NCBI GenBank assembly: GCA_963781775.1
Contig: CAWAHE010000004.1
Span: 17,630 to 81,629 of the forward strand
Source of the DNA: CAVSRC01 sp963781775
GTDB taxonomy: Bacteria; Pseudomonadota; Alphaproteobacteria; Rhizobiales; Kaistiaceae
Reading direction: 5' to 3'
Length of the DNA: 64,000 bases
The position numbers and the translations under genes are program-made. The stretch's first letter is position 1, and the number at the start of each line of letters is the position of its first letter. This document shows positions 8,864 to 17,546 of the stretch, in pieces. The notes under the pieces are model-generated. The model was not told the DNA's origin. It ran no database searches and worked only from the letters and a program-made list of their open reading frames with translations.

Positions 8864-8901
8864 GGCGTCGGACGACGCCGTGGCCCGCAGGCGGTCGGCG
8901 A

Positions 8902-9012
8902 TTAACCCACTGGCCCGTCAAAGCCATTCTGGATCTCGTCGACGATGCGCGACTTTCCCGAGCGGGGCGCGCCGTTCAGGATGACGATCGTTCCGGGCCG
9001 CGTGTCGCTCAC
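8902..9012 (-). pseudogene. N-terminal remnant of a chloramphenicol-phosphotransferase-like kinase
   Basis: Only 36 codons remain. They start at a GTG that overlaps the stop of the upstream SDR gene (GGTGAGC) and end at TAA. The fragment contains a P-loop, GTIVILNGAPRSGKS, followed by RIVDEIQ and FDGP, which is the typical beginning of the chloramphenicol 3-O-phosphotransferase-like small-molecule kinase family (normally near 180-200 residues). Beyond the stop no frame gives the rest of the domain before the converging ATP-grasp gene ends at 8863, so the gene is truncated. This is a decayed second gene of an SDR-kinase operon. Identification rests on one motif and its context. Confidence 0.62.
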
Positions 9013-9767
9013 CCGCGCCCGACGTAAGGCATCTGGTTGGCCATCACCGTGACGGTCAACACGTTCGCCTCAAGCGGCAGGCTGGCCATGTAGGCAACCG
9101 TCTTCGCGACGTTCTCGACATCCATGCGCGCCTCGGTCTTGCGCGTCAGGTCGGGCTGAATGACGCCGGTCGTCATACGGCTCGTCATCTCGGTGGCGGC
9201 ATTGCCGACATCGACCTGGCCGACCGCGATATTGAAGGCGCGGCCTTCGAGCGAGGCGGACTTGGTGATGCCGCTGACGCCATGCTTGGTGGCGTTGTAA
9301 GGCACCGCCCACGGCCGCGGCACATGCGCCGACAGCGATCCGTTGTTGATGATGCGGCCACCCTGCGGGTCCTGCGCCTTCATCAGGCGGAAGGCGCCCT
9401 GAACGCAGAGGAAGACGCCGGTGAGGTTGGCGGCGACCACCGCGTTCCATGCCTCGAGCGTGGTGTCTTCGATGCCGACCGCCGGCGCGTTCATGCCGGC
9501 ATTGTTGAAGGCGACATCAAGCCGGCCATAGGCCTCCTTGATCGTGGCGAACAGCGCATCGACCGACTTCGGATCGCCCACGTCCGTCGGCACCGCAAGT
9601 GCCGCGGTTCCGATCTTGCCGATCTCGGCGGCGACCGCATCCAGCGGTTCCTTGCGGCGGCCGGCGACGACCAATGTGAAGCCGTCCCGCGCCAGCGCCA
9701 GCGCCGACGCCTTGCCAATTCCGCTGCCGGCCCCCGTGACCAAAGCAATCTTGCTGGTTGCGGCCAT
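9009..9767 (-). CDS. SDR-family NAD(P)-dependent oxidoreductase
   Basis: 252-residue classical short-chain dehydrogenase. It has the cofactor-binding TGAGSGIG near residues 11-18, the structural NNAG, the catalytic serine in NNGSLSA and the YNATK Tyr-Lys pair. The C-terminus ends in PYVGRG, and a Val/Met-rich region (MANQMPYV) probably shapes the substrate pocket. The arginines of AGRRKEP after the second strand suggest NADP preference. Substrate unknown. It is followed with a translational overlap by the truncated kinase remnant and is divergent from nothing obvious upstream. Confidence 0.9.
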   Translation of the reverse strand: MAATSKIALVTGAGSGIGKASALALARDGFTLVVAGRRKEPLDAVAAEIGKIGTAALAVPTDVGDPKSVDALFATIKEAYGRLDVAFNNAGMNAPAVGIEDTTLEAWNAVVAANLTGVFLCVQGAFRLMKAQDPQGGRIINNGSLSAHVPRPWAVPYNATKHGVSGITKSASLEGRAFNIAVGQVDVGNAATEMTSRMTTGVIQPDLTRKTEARMDVENVAKTVAYMASLPLEANVLTVTVMANQMPYVGRG

Positions 9768-9880
9768 TTCCCCCGTCTCCTGATTTGTTCACATGTGGAT
9801 AGCCGGACCGCCTCCGCGGCCGGCCAGCGTCTTGTAGCCGACCGGAGCGCCGGCGGCGACTGTCGATTGTCGGCAAGTGG

Positions 9881-10987
9881 CTACCGGAACTTGACGCAGA
9901 TCGGCGCGCCCGCTTCGACGATGTTGCCCGTCGGCGTCAGCTTGCCGGTGGCACCATCGACGCGGAACATGACGACGTTGTCGGAATCCTGGTTCGCTGC
10001 TGCAATCAGGGTGCCGTCCGGGCTGAAGGTGAAATATCGCGGGTTCTTGCCCTGCGTACTTTCGTAGCCGGTCGGCGTCATCTGGCCGGTGTCCGCGTCG
10101 AGCGCGTAAATGACGATCGAGTCGTGGCCACGGTTGGACCCGTAGAGGAACCGCCCGGACGGCGCGATCTGCAGTTCGGCACCACTATTATGGCCGGTGA
10201 AATCCGCCGGCAGCGTCGAAAGCACCTGCAATTCGTTCAGTGTGCCTTTCGCGGCGTCATAAGCAAACGCCGTCATGGTCGAATTCAGTTCGCTGATGAG
10301 ATAGGCGAACCTGCCGTTCGGGTGAAACGCGAGGTGGCGCGGCCCGGAGCCGGGGGTGACCGCAGCCGCGGGCTGGTTCGGGTTGGGCGTCAACACGCCC
10401 TTCTCCGCATCGAGCGTGTAGATCATGATGCAGTCGCCGCCGAGCTCGCAGACGAGCGCATAGCGATTGGCCGCGTCGATGGCGATACAATGGGCGTGCG
10501 GTCCAGCCTGCCGATCTGGATTGACGCTCGACACGTGGTGCTGGATGACGCAACTCGCCTCCCTGAGCGAGCCGTCCGCTTCGATAGGCAGCACCGCGAT
10601 GCTGCCGCTGGAGTAGTTGGCGACGATCACGTTGCGGCCGGTCCCGTCGACCACCAGGTGGCAGGGATCGGTGCCGTGGCTGGCCTTTGTGTTGAGGTAG
10701 ATCAGCGCGCCAGTAGCGGGATCGATGCGGTAGCCGCTGACGGCGCCGCTCGCCTGTCCCTCGTATTCCTTCAATTCGTTGACGCAATAGAGAAACTGGT
10801 GCGCCGGATCGAAGGCGAGAAAGGACGCATTGCGCGTCCCCTCGGTGACGCCATCGGGAATGAGCGCCCCCTTTTCCGCATCGAGACGGAAAGCGTAGAT
10901 CCCCTTGCCTTTGCCCGGCATAAGCTCACCGGTGCCGAAGACCAGCGGTTCGCTGTAGGTGCCGACATAAACCAGATCGTTCGCCAT
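9881..10987 (-). CDS. Lactonase-family seven-bladed beta-propeller protein
   Basis: 368 residues from the ATG at 10987, preceded by AAGAGAGAAA. Matches the 6-phosphogluconolactonase (YbhE/Pgl-type) lactonase family: N-terminal VYVGTYSEP, repeated blade signatures such as FLAFDPAHQFLYCVNEL, GSGPRHLAFHPNGRFAYLISEL and YFTFSPDGTLIAAANQDSDNVVMF. No signal peptide. It lies directly downstream of the TIM-barrel isomerase in the same direction, and its upstream in-frame codons overlap that gene, so the two are likely co-transcribed. Probable role is hydrolysis of a sugar lactone made in the same pathway; the exact lactone is unknown. Confidence 0.88.
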   Translation of the reverse strand: MANDLVYVGTYSEPLVFGTGELMPGKGKGIYAFRLDAEKGALIPDGVTEGTRNASFLAFDPAHQFLYCVNELKEYEGQASGAVSGYRIDPATGALIYLNTKASHGTDPCHLVVDGTGRNVIVANYSSGSIAVLPIEADGSLREASCVIQHHVSSVNPDRQAGPHAHCIAIDAANRYALVCELGGDCIMIYTLDAEKGVLTPNPNQPAAAVTPGSGPRHLAFHPNGRFAYLISELNSTMTAFAYDAAKGTLNELQVLSTLPADFTGHNSGAELQIAPSGRFLYGSNRGHDSIVIYALDADTGQMTPTGYESTQGKNPRYFTFSPDGTLIAAANQDSDNVVMFRVDGATGKLTPTGNIVEAGAPICVKFR

Positions 10988-11030
10988 GATTTCTCTCTTG
11001 CTCGAACACTGAAGCCCTCCATACGGAGGC

Positions 11031-11987
11031 TTATTCAACGTCCATTCCGACTTCCTTGCAGATGCCCTTGAGGTAGTTCATGCCGGCAACGGTCTCGGCG
11101 ACGAACTCTTCGGTCGCTGTCACGTTGCGATAAATTCCGGGCGCGCCGCTGTTCGGCCCGCGCGAAACGCCGGGCACGTCCTCGAGCTCGATCGATACCG
11201 TGCCGTCATAGCCGACATCCTTGAGCGCCTGGAACATCGCCAGCCAGTCAATCTTACCCATGCCCGGACGCCAGTGAACGTTGGTGACGCCGTCATTGTC
11301 CGAACAGTGGATGTGGATGATGTTCTTGCCGAGGCGATAGACGCTGATGTTCGGATAGTCGCCCATCGGGAAGGTGTGGCTGGGATCGAAGTTGATGCCC
11401 ATGGCAGGATGATTGACGTGCTCCAGCAAACGGAGAGCGCCATCGTGGTTGGCAAGGTAGCGGCCCGGGTGCGGCTCGACGCTCATCCTGACGCCGGCCT
11501 TGTCGCTGAGCTCGGCGCACTGGCGGAGCGCGTCGACGTAGTCCTTGAAGTTCTGGTCCCAGTCGACGCCGCGCGGCACGTCGCGGGTGGCGTATTTCTG
11601 CACGAGCGGCTTGGTGGTGATGCGCGGAAATTCGACGCCGTCGCGCATGGCGAACGGGTGCGCGGCCACCATGTTGACGATCGGCGCGCCGAGCTCCGTG
11701 CCGATGGCGACGGCCTTCTTCCAGTCCTCGATTCCCGCCGCGCGCTTCGCCGCGTCGGGGCTCGACAGGCCCTGCGGCGTATGCACGAACTGGGAGAGAG
11801 CGATGCCGGAGCTCTTCAGCTCATTCCTGATGTCGGCGATCTTGGCCTTCGTCCAGTAATTGTTGAGGAAATCCGGATTCCAGGCGATCAGCTCGATGGC
11901 CTTGAAGCCGCAGCCGGCAATGCGGCGGATGGCGTCCTCATAAGGCGGCTCCCACTGGAAGGGCCAGGACGATGCTCCGAACTTCAT
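11031..11987 (-). CDS. Sugar phosphate isomerase/epimerase family protein
   Basis: 318-residue TIM-barrel protein of the xylose-isomerase-like AP endonuclease 2 superfamily. The start MKFGASSWPF follows GGGGAG. The metal site is recognisable: E171 in VEPHPG, D201 in INFDPSH, H227 in HIHCSD and E267 in SIELED. Characterised relatives isomerise or epimerise keto-sugars, inosose or hydroxypyruvate. The first gene of a two-gene operon with the lactonase-type propeller, and divergent from another barrel isomerase at 12.3 kb; the trio suggests a small sugar-acid pathway. Confidence 0.87.
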   Translation of the reverse strand: MKFGASSWPFQWEPPYEDAIRRIAGCGFKAIELIAWNPDFLNNYWTKAKIADIRNELKSSGIALSQFVHTPQGLSSPDAAKRAAGIEDWKKAVAIGTELGAPIVNMVAAHPFAMRDGVEFPRITTKPLVQKYATRDVPRGVDWDQNFKDYVDALRQCAELSDKAGVRMSVEPHPGRYLANHDGALRLLEHVNHPAMGINFDPSHTFPMGDYPNISVYRLGKNIIHIHCSDNDGVTNVHWRPGMGKIDWLAMFQALKDVGYDGTVSIELEDVPGVSRGPNSGAPGIYRNVTATEEFVAETVAGMNYLKGICKEVGMDVE

Positions 11988-12311
11988 GAGGACGCTCCCC
12001 GTTGACGAGTATGACGGTCGCGCAACCCGCGAGCCCCCTCGCATAGCTGCGTCGCGACACGCCGATCTCGATTTTCAAATGCGAGAGATTGACTTCAGGT
12101 GCTGCACGCCTCGCGAGGCGACAACACCCTTCCCTCCTCCCACGGGCGCTCCGGCCCTTGGCGCCGAGATTAGCAGGCGGTACGGAAAACTCGACCCCCC
12201 GCCAGTCGTTGTGCGTCCGCGCCAACCGGGCGGGCGGCTTGCTTGACAATCCCGGCCGGCGGCGACTAAGGCCGCACACCGACGCAACAAGATCGGCCAG
12301 CGGGGGAGAAC
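11988..12311. other. Divergent intergenic region between two isomerase genes
   Basis: 324 bp with no convincing gene. It separates two divergently read TIM-barrel isomerase genes and so must hold both promoters. On the plus strand a perfect -35 TTGACA is visible at 12243; nothing comparable is clear on the minus strand. The middle is pyrimidine-rich (CCCTTCCCTCCTCCC) and lacks a clear inverted repeat. Confidence 0.6.
12243..12272 (+). promoter_or_regulatory. Possible sigma-70 promoter for the Hyi-family gene
   Basis: Perfect TTGACA hexamer at 12243-12248, then an 18-base spacer and a weak -10-like TAAGGC at 12267-12272. It lies 40 bases before the start codon, a plausible distance. The -10 match is poor, so this remains tentative. 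Confidence 0.35.
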
Positions 12312-13094
12312 ATGCAGCGCTTCTCAGCCAATCTCGGATTTCTGTGGCCTGAGCTACCGCTGCTGGAGCGCATCGCCGCAGCCGGCCGCGCCGGCTTCAA
12401 GGCGGTCGAACTGCATTTCCCCTATGCCGTTCCGGCGGCGGACACCAAGGCGGCCTGCGCCAAGGCCGGCGTCAAGCTGCTTGGCATCAACACCAATATC
12501 GGCGCCGGACCGGACGGCCATCGCGGATACGCGGCGGTGCCCGGCAAGGAGGCGGAGTTCGAGGCGCTGATCGACCAGTCGATCGCCTACGCCGCCGAAG
12601 CCGGCGGCACCGCGGTCCACGCCATGGCCGGACAGGTGGCGGAGAAGGATCGCGCCGCGGGCACCGAGACCATGGTGAAGAACCTGGCGCTCGCCACCAG
12701 GAAGGCGGCGGCGCGGGGCCTGACCATCTTCCTCGAGCCGCTCAACACGCGCGACAATCCCGGCTACTTTTATTCGACGATCGAGCCCGCCGTGGCGATC
12801 ATCGACCGCGTCGGCGCACCCAACCTCAAGCTGATGTTCGACGCCTATCACATCGGCTGTGCCCAGGGCGACATTCTCACCCGCCTGCACACGTTCTACG
12901 ACCGCGTCGGCCACGTGCAGATAGCCGGCGTGCCGAGCCGCGCCGAGCCCGACGAGGGCGAGATCGCCTTTCCCGCGATCTTCAAGGCGCTGGACGAACT
13001 TGGCTACGACGGCTGGATCGGCGCCGAGTACAAGCCGCGCGGCGACACCGACGCCGGACTCACCTGGGTGAAGGCGCTCGGCGTATCGCTCTAG
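12312..13094 (+). CDS. Hydroxypyruvate isomerase (Hyi/OtnI) family protein
   Basis: 260-residue cytoplasmic TIM barrel. Family features: N-terminal RFSANLGFLWPELPLLERI, E142 in FLEPLNTRDNPGY, D177 in LMFDAYH, Q203 in HVQIAG and E239 in GAEYKP, which together form the metal and acid/base site of hydroxypyruvate isomerase and 2-oxo-tetronate isomerase. The length matches. GGGGGAG precedes the ATG. It interconverts hydroxypyruvate and tartronate semialdehyde, or the four-carbon homologue, in characterised members. It stands alone on its strand with no glyoxylate genes adjacent, so the physiological substrate is uncertain. Confidence 0.88.
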   Translation: MQRFSANLGFLWPELPLLERIAAAGRAGFKAVELHFPYAVPAADTKAACAKAGVKLLGINTNIGAGPDGHRGYAAVPGKEAEFEALIDQSIAYAAEAGGTAVHAMAGQVAEKDRAAGTETMVKNLALATRKAAARGLTIFLEPLNTRDNPGYFYSTIEPAVAIIDRVGAPNLKLMFDAYHIGCAQGDILTRLHTFYDRVGHVQIAGVPSRAEPDEGEIAFPAIFKALDELGYDGWIGAEYKPRGDTDAGLTWVKALGVSL

Positions 13095-13177
13095 GCGGCG
13101 ACGAGTTCCGCGCCAACCGCGAGATCATGGGCGCGTTGTTCGATGCGGACGGCAAGCCTTGACGCGCTGAGGCGAGG

Positions 13178-14128
13178 TCACACCGTCTCGCGTGCCATCA
13201 CCACGCGATGGATGAAGCGCAGTTTCTCGCGTGCATTCTCGCTGACCACGAAAGGATAGAAATCCTGGTGGCCGAGACTCCGGTTCATTGAGTTCATCAC
13301 GACGAGGACATCCTGCCAGCGGCCATAGAGCCGGTCGAAGTCGACGCCGTCTTCATCGCCTGCCGAGGCGCCACTGCGCGGAGCCGGCGTCCAGAAGCCG
13401 CTCGCCGAGGCCGTCTCCACCGCGTCGAACATGTGCAGATAGTGGGCCCAGGTCTCCGCCCAGTCCTCCCACGGATGCATGGTGGCGTAGGCGCTGATGT
13501 AGTTCGCCTGCCAGTCGGCCGGCGGCCCCTCGCCGTAGTGACGCGCCATCGCCGCGGCGTAGTCCGGTCGCTCGTCGCCGAACAGCGCACGGAATTCGCC
13601 GAGCAGCGGCGTCGGAAGAACCAGGCGGTCCCAGTAGTAGTGACCGGACTCGTGGCGCATGTGGCCGAGCAAGGTGCGGAAGGCTTCCTGAAGCTGCACG
13701 CGGCGGCTCTCGCGCTCGGACGGATCGGCTTCGGTGGCATCGATGGTGATGATGCCGTCCTCATGGCCCATCGACACGTCACCCTCGCCGCCATGCGCGC
13801 GGTCGACCAGAATGCGGAAGGCGAGGCCATCGTCGCTTTCGGCGCGCGGTACGACCGGCAGGCCGAGCCGCCAGAGCTCGTAGACCAGCCGGCGTTTGGC
13901 AGCCTCGACCTCCACCCAGCGGCGCTGCTGAACCGGATCGCCGATCGGCGGAATGACCTCGTTCAACCGGCACGACAGGCAGAAACCCGAATGCGAGCCG
14001 GCGGGCACGACCCAGTTGCACGCGTCGCGTGCCGCGTTGGTGCAATTGATCCAGTCGCCGGCGCCCGCGAGCTGGAAACGGTTGCCCGTCAGGTCATAAC
14101 CGACCGGCGAACCGCAGCGCGCGCACAT
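13178..14128 (-). CDS. Zinc-binding metallopeptidase with broken N-terminal zinc ribbon
   Basis: 316 residues from the ATG at 14128. HESGH (H159, E160, H163) and the third-ligand motif EDWAETWAHY (E225) mark a gluzincin-like peptidase related to the gene at 6.8 kb. The Cys-rich N-terminus (CARC, then FCLSC near 50-53) is part of a zinc ribbon. The first half of that ribbon, MQLFQCPHCGNRLYFENS, lies in another frame starting at 14183. One extra base near 14127-14131 separates the two; relatives have a continuous FENxxCxxCG. So the intact gene probably spans 13178-14183. It sits beside the transglutaminase/ATP-grasp genes and is likely part of that system. Substrate unknown. Confidence 0.8.
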   Translation of the reverse strand: MCARCGSPVGYDLTGNRFQLAGAGDWINCTNAARDACNWVVPAGSHSGFCLSCRLNEVIPPIGDPVQQRRWVEVEAAKRRLVYELWRLGLPVVPRAESDDGLAFRILVDRAHGGEGDVSMGHEDGIITIDATEADPSERESRRVQLQEAFRTLLGHMRHESGHYYWDRLVLPTPLLGEFRALFGDERPDYAAAMARHYGEGPPADWQANYISAYATMHPWEDWAETWAHYLHMFDAVETASASGFWTPAPRSGASAGDEDGVDFDRLYGRWQDVLVVMNSMNRSLGHQDFYPFVVSENAREKLRFIHRVVMARETV

Positions 14129-14254
14129 GCGAATTCTCGAAGTAGAGGCGGTTGCCGCAATGCGGGCACTGGAAGAGCTGCATGTCGTGAAGGCCGTGCT
14201 GAGGAATACCGGGAACGCCGCAGACAGGCTCAGGTTCCGGCGGCGGCCCCGATA

Positions 14255-15130
14255 CTAGACCGGAATGACGTCGACCGACTGACTGGTCTTCTGGCGGCCG
14301 GAAGTCCGCAGAATTCCGGCAATCGGCGCCACATCCAGATAGTCGCGACCGATCGCCACGGCAATGTGATCCTCCCCGGCGAACATGTCGTTGGTGGGAT
14401 CATAGCCAACCCATCCGGTCTCGTTGCCGCACCACGCCCGCACCCAGGCGTGCATGGCATCGGCACCGGCAAGTCGCTCCTCGCCGGGAGCGGGAATCGT
14501 GCGCAAAAAGCCGCTGACATAGCCGGCCGGAATGCCGATGCCGCGCAGCCCCGCGATCATCACATGGGAAAAGTCCTGGCAAACGCCACGGCGCAGCGCA
14601 AAGGCGCGCGCCGGCATCGTCTCGACCTCGGTCAATTCGAGGTCGTAACGGAAATCGCGGTGGATACGATTGCCGAGATCGCGCACGATCTCTCGCACGG
14701 TCATCGCACCGGACACGCTCTGGCGCGCATACGCGGTGATCTCGTCATCAAGCGCGACCCGCGGGCTGCCGACCGTGAAATGATGAGGCGATTCCGGCGC
14801 CAGCGACAGGACGCCGCCCAGCTCGTGCGCGAGCGTTTCCAGCTCCGGCGACACATCGAGCAGGGCGCCCGCATCGCTCACGACCACCCGGGCGCTCATT
14901 CCGACGCTGAGCTTGGCGTGCGGATCGCGGTAGGCGACCGACACTACGGCATTGCCGAAGAAATCGCGGCCGTCCGTGCGCTCGACCGGAACCGGATCGA
15001 AAACGATGGACGAGGCCACCACGCGCTGTGCATGGCCGAGCGTCATCGGCGCGACGCGCACCAAATGACGGCCGGTCGCGACCGGCGGCCGGTAGGCATA
15101 TTCGAGTTGCAGGCGGATATCGTATCTCAT
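14255..15130 (-). CDS. Transglutaminase-like cysteine protease-fold protein
   Basis: 291-residue protein with an N-terminal bacterial-transglutaminase-like beta domain (about 1-95) and a transglutaminase core. The catalytic triad is complete: C184 in RRGVCQDFSHVM, H227 in DAMHAWVRAW and D244 in GYDPTND. No signal peptide. It is the last gene of a tight minus-strand run, 12 bases after the ATP-grasp/alpha-E gene, the order found for this conserved cluster in many proteobacteria. Such enzymes may cleave or form amide bonds. In this context it is thought to act on peptides tagged or ligated by the ATP-grasp partner; that role is inference from published genome-context work on amidoligases. Confidence 0.88.
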   Translation of the reverse strand: MRYDIRLQLEYAYRPPVATGRHLVRVAPMTLGHAQRVVASSIVFDPVPVERTDGRDFFGNAVVSVAYRDPHAKLSVGMSARVVVSDAGALLDVSPELETLAHELGGVLSLAPESPHHFTVGSPRVALDDEITAYARQSVSGAMTVREIVRDLGNRIHRDFRYDLELTEVETMPARAFALRRGVCQDFSHVMIAGLRGIGIPAGYVSGFLRTIPAPGEERLAGADAMHAWVRAWCGNETGWVGYDPTNDMFAGEDHIAVAIGRDYLDVAPIAGILRTSGRQKTSQSVDVIPV

Positions 15131-15142
15131 GCCATCCCCCGC

Positions 15143-17542
15143 CTAACGGAAATACGCTGCGTCGATAAGGTCCGAAAGGCCGGCGACGTCGCCGGCCATA
15201 CGGCGCAGGAACTCAGGCGACACGTCCTTGGGTTCGCTGATCACAAGCTCGGTGTGCAGGCGAAGCGTCTCGCGCATGACCGGATTGGCGGGGCCGCCAT
15301 CGGCCTTGTCGGGGAGTTCGCCCACCTGCGATTTCATCGCTGCCAGCTGGTAGAGGATCGACCGCGGATTGGATTCGTCCAGCGCCAGCAGTTCGATGGC
15401 GGCCAGGCGGCCAGAATTGACCTTGTAGCGCCGCCGGTGGGTCATGACGCTGTCGCCGATCTCGACCAGCAAGTCGAGCAATTCGGCGGCGGCACCAGGC
15501 GGCGCCAGCAGCGCCACCAATCCCGACATTCCGATCGCCCGCTCCAGCCGCCGTCCCACCTCGAGAAAACGCCAGCCGACGAAGTGATACATGTTCTCGT
15601 GAATGAGGCCGGCGATGCCGGCAAGCTTGCGCAGGAGGACCGTCATGGCCCGGGACGCGTCGTCGCCCGGTGCAACCGCAGCGGTGAATCTGTGCGCGGT
15701 CTTGGAGAGATCGTTGAGCGCCAGCCAACCATCGGGCGAGAATCGGTCGCGCATGCGGCCGGCAGCGGCAGCCGCAGCGTCGATGCTGGCAACCAGCGTT
15801 GCCGGGACCGGCTGCCGCACGTCGACGCCGATGTCGCGAAGGCCGGTGCGGATAATCGGCAGGACCGGATTGCGCTGATCGGGATCCTCGGCAAGACGGC
15901 TGTGATAGGCGCGCAGGATGCGCGCGACGCCGTCGGCGCGCTCGATATAGCGCCCGAGCCAGAAGAAATTGTCTGCCGCCCGGCTGGGCAGGACGTTGGA
16001 GAGCTTCGCATTGAACGTGTCGTGACGTGCCGGCAGCAGCGTCACCTGCTCGACCGGCGCGCCGCTCAGGATCCAGACATCGGCGGCACGACCGCCCTGC
16101 TGCATCGAAATCGCGCGGGTGTCGGGTGACGCGCCAACGCGGGCGAAACCACCGGGCATGACCGTCCATCCCGACCGCGTGCGCATGGCAAAAGCCCGCA
16201 GAGTAACCGGCCGCGGCTCGAGCTTCCCATCGGCGTAAAACGGCATCGTCGAGAGGGTCACGGATTCCTGCGCCACGTAGTCCCGTCCGTCGGAATGCAG
16301 ACGTCCGATCAGCCCTGCCCTGCCCGCGTCGTCCAGAGACGACGGCAACAGCGTCGCACCGGGATCGTCGAAGGGCAGCGAGGTCGCGAGCGCCGGCCCG
16401 ACCATCATGCGATCGAGATTGGCCAGTACGTGATCGCGCGCCGCGCCGTCGCCGCACCACCACGTGGCGATGTGCGGCAACGACAGATCGGCGCCGTGCA
16501 GCATTCGTTGAATGCCGGGCAGGAAGGCAAGCAGCGCACGCGTCTCCAGGATTCCGGAGCCAACCGCGTTGACGACGGTCGCCGCACCATGCCGGATCGC
16601 CTCGGCCAGGCCGGCCGTGCCGATCCTGGATTCATGATTGAGTTCAAGGGGATCCATGAAGGCGGAGTCGAGGCGTCGCCAGAGCACGCTGAGCGGCCGC
16701 GGCCCCTCGACGGTGCGCACCATCACCCGCCCGTTGGCGATCATGAGGTCGTCGCCCTCGAGCAGCATCAGGCCGAGGTAGCGGGCGATGTAGGCGTGCT
16801 CGAAATAGGTTTCGTTGCGCTGGCCGGGTGTCAGGATTGCGACGCCGCCGTCAGCCCGGCCGGCGAGTGCGAACAACGCATCGCGCAGATCGCGGAAGAA
16901 GCCGGCCAGACGATGGACGTTCATGGTCGAGAGGAGATCGGAGAGCGCCCGCACAGTCGCGACGCGGTTCTCTAGCGCGAAGCCAGCGCCCGAAGGCGCC
17001 TGCGTGCGATCGCCGAGAACCCACCAGCGGCCATCCGGCCCGCGTCCAAGCTCGAAGGCGAGGAAGTGCAGAAAGTGATCCTTGACCGGAGCGCCGACCA
17101 TCGGCCGCAAAAACTCGGGACTGGCAGCGACAAGTTGCGGCGGCAGCAGTCCCGCACCGACGAACCGATTGGCGCCGTAAATGTCGGCGACGACGCTCTC
17201 AAGGAGATCGGCGCGCTGGACCAGACCCGATGCGATCGCGCGCCACTCGCTTTCCTCGATCATCAGCGGCACATGCGCCAGCGGCCATTCGCGCGGGTCC
17301 GACCCACCCTTGTCGTAGGCGCGGTAGTAGACGCCGGCATCGCGCAAATAGTGATCGGCGCGGGCGAACTGGACGTCGATTTCGCGGCGGGACATTCCGC
17401 CCAGCCGCGCAATCAGCGGCTTCCATGCCGGCCGGACCCGGCCATCCGGCCCGACCATCTCGTCGATCGCGCCTGGCCGCGGACGATAATCCGCGAACAG
17501 GCCGGCGCCGCCAGTTTCGGGAATCGGCGCCGGGTTTTTCAT
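15143..17542 (-). CDS. Circularly permuted ATP-grasp/alpha-E fusion protein
   Basis: 799-residue fusion. Residues about 1-480 are a circularly permuted type 2 ATP-grasp domain (DUF404/DUF407) with family motifs VYYRAYDKGG, DIYGANRFVGAGLLPPQLV, ILTPGQRNETYFEHAYIARYL and GSGILETRALLAFLPG. Residues about 490-799 are an alpha-helical alpha-E domain (DUF403), beginning at AADNFFWLGRYIERADG. In many genomes these are two adjacent genes, so the fusion itself shows they act together. The ATG at 17542 is used because it lies four bases after the upstream stop. ATP-grasp enzymes activate carboxylates and join them to amines; the predicted product is a modified peptide or amide, with substrate unknown. 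Confidence 0.9.
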   Translation of the reverse strand: MKNPAPIPETGGAGLFADYRPRPGAIDEMVGPDGRVRPAWKPLIARLGGMSRREIDVQFARADHYLRDAGVYYRAYDKGGSDPREWPLAHVPLMIEESEWRAIASGLVQRADLLESVVADIYGANRFVGAGLLPPQLVAASPEFLRPMVGAPVKDHFLHFLAFELGRGPDGRWWVLGDRTQAPSGAGFALENRVATVRALSDLLSTMNVHRLAGFFRDLRDALFALAGRADGGVAILTPGQRNETYFEHAYIARYLGLMLLEGDDLMIANGRVMVRTVEGPRPLSVLWRRLDSAFMDPLELNHESRIGTAGLAEAIRHGAATVVNAVGSGILETRALLAFLPGIQRMLHGADLSLPHIATWWCGDGAARDHVLANLDRMMVGPALATSLPFDDPGATLLPSSLDDAGRAGLIGRLHSDGRDYVAQESVTLSTMPFYADGKLEPRPVTLRAFAMRTRSGWTVMPGGFARVGASPDTRAISMQQGGRAADVWILSGAPVEQVTLLPARHDTFNAKLSNVLPSRAADNFFWLGRYIERADGVARILRAYHSRLAEDPDQRNPVLPIIRTGLRDIGVDVRQPVPATLVASIDAAAAAAGRMRDRFSPDGWLALNDLSKTAHRFTAAVAPGDDASRAMTVLLRKLAGIAGLIHENMYHFVGWRFLEVGRRLERAIGMSGLVALLAPPGAAAELLDLLVEIGDSVMTHRRRYKVNSGRLAAIELLALDESNPRSILYQLAAMKSQVGELPDKADGGPANPVMRETLRLHTELVISEPKDVSPEFLRRMAGDVAGLSDLIDAAYFR

Positions 17543-17546
17543 GGCG

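Noticed and set aside
13068..13162. Short frame GARRIALGGDEFRANREIMGALFDADGKP after the Hyi-family gene
   Set aside because: Looks faintly like a fragment of a carboxyltransferase subunit but is too short and partly overlaps the real gene; not supportable.
13433..16129. 898-codon open frame on the plus strand
   Set aside because: It lies opposite the metallopeptidase, transglutaminase and ATP-grasp genes, has a very Arg/His-rich composition without domains, and arises from high GC content.
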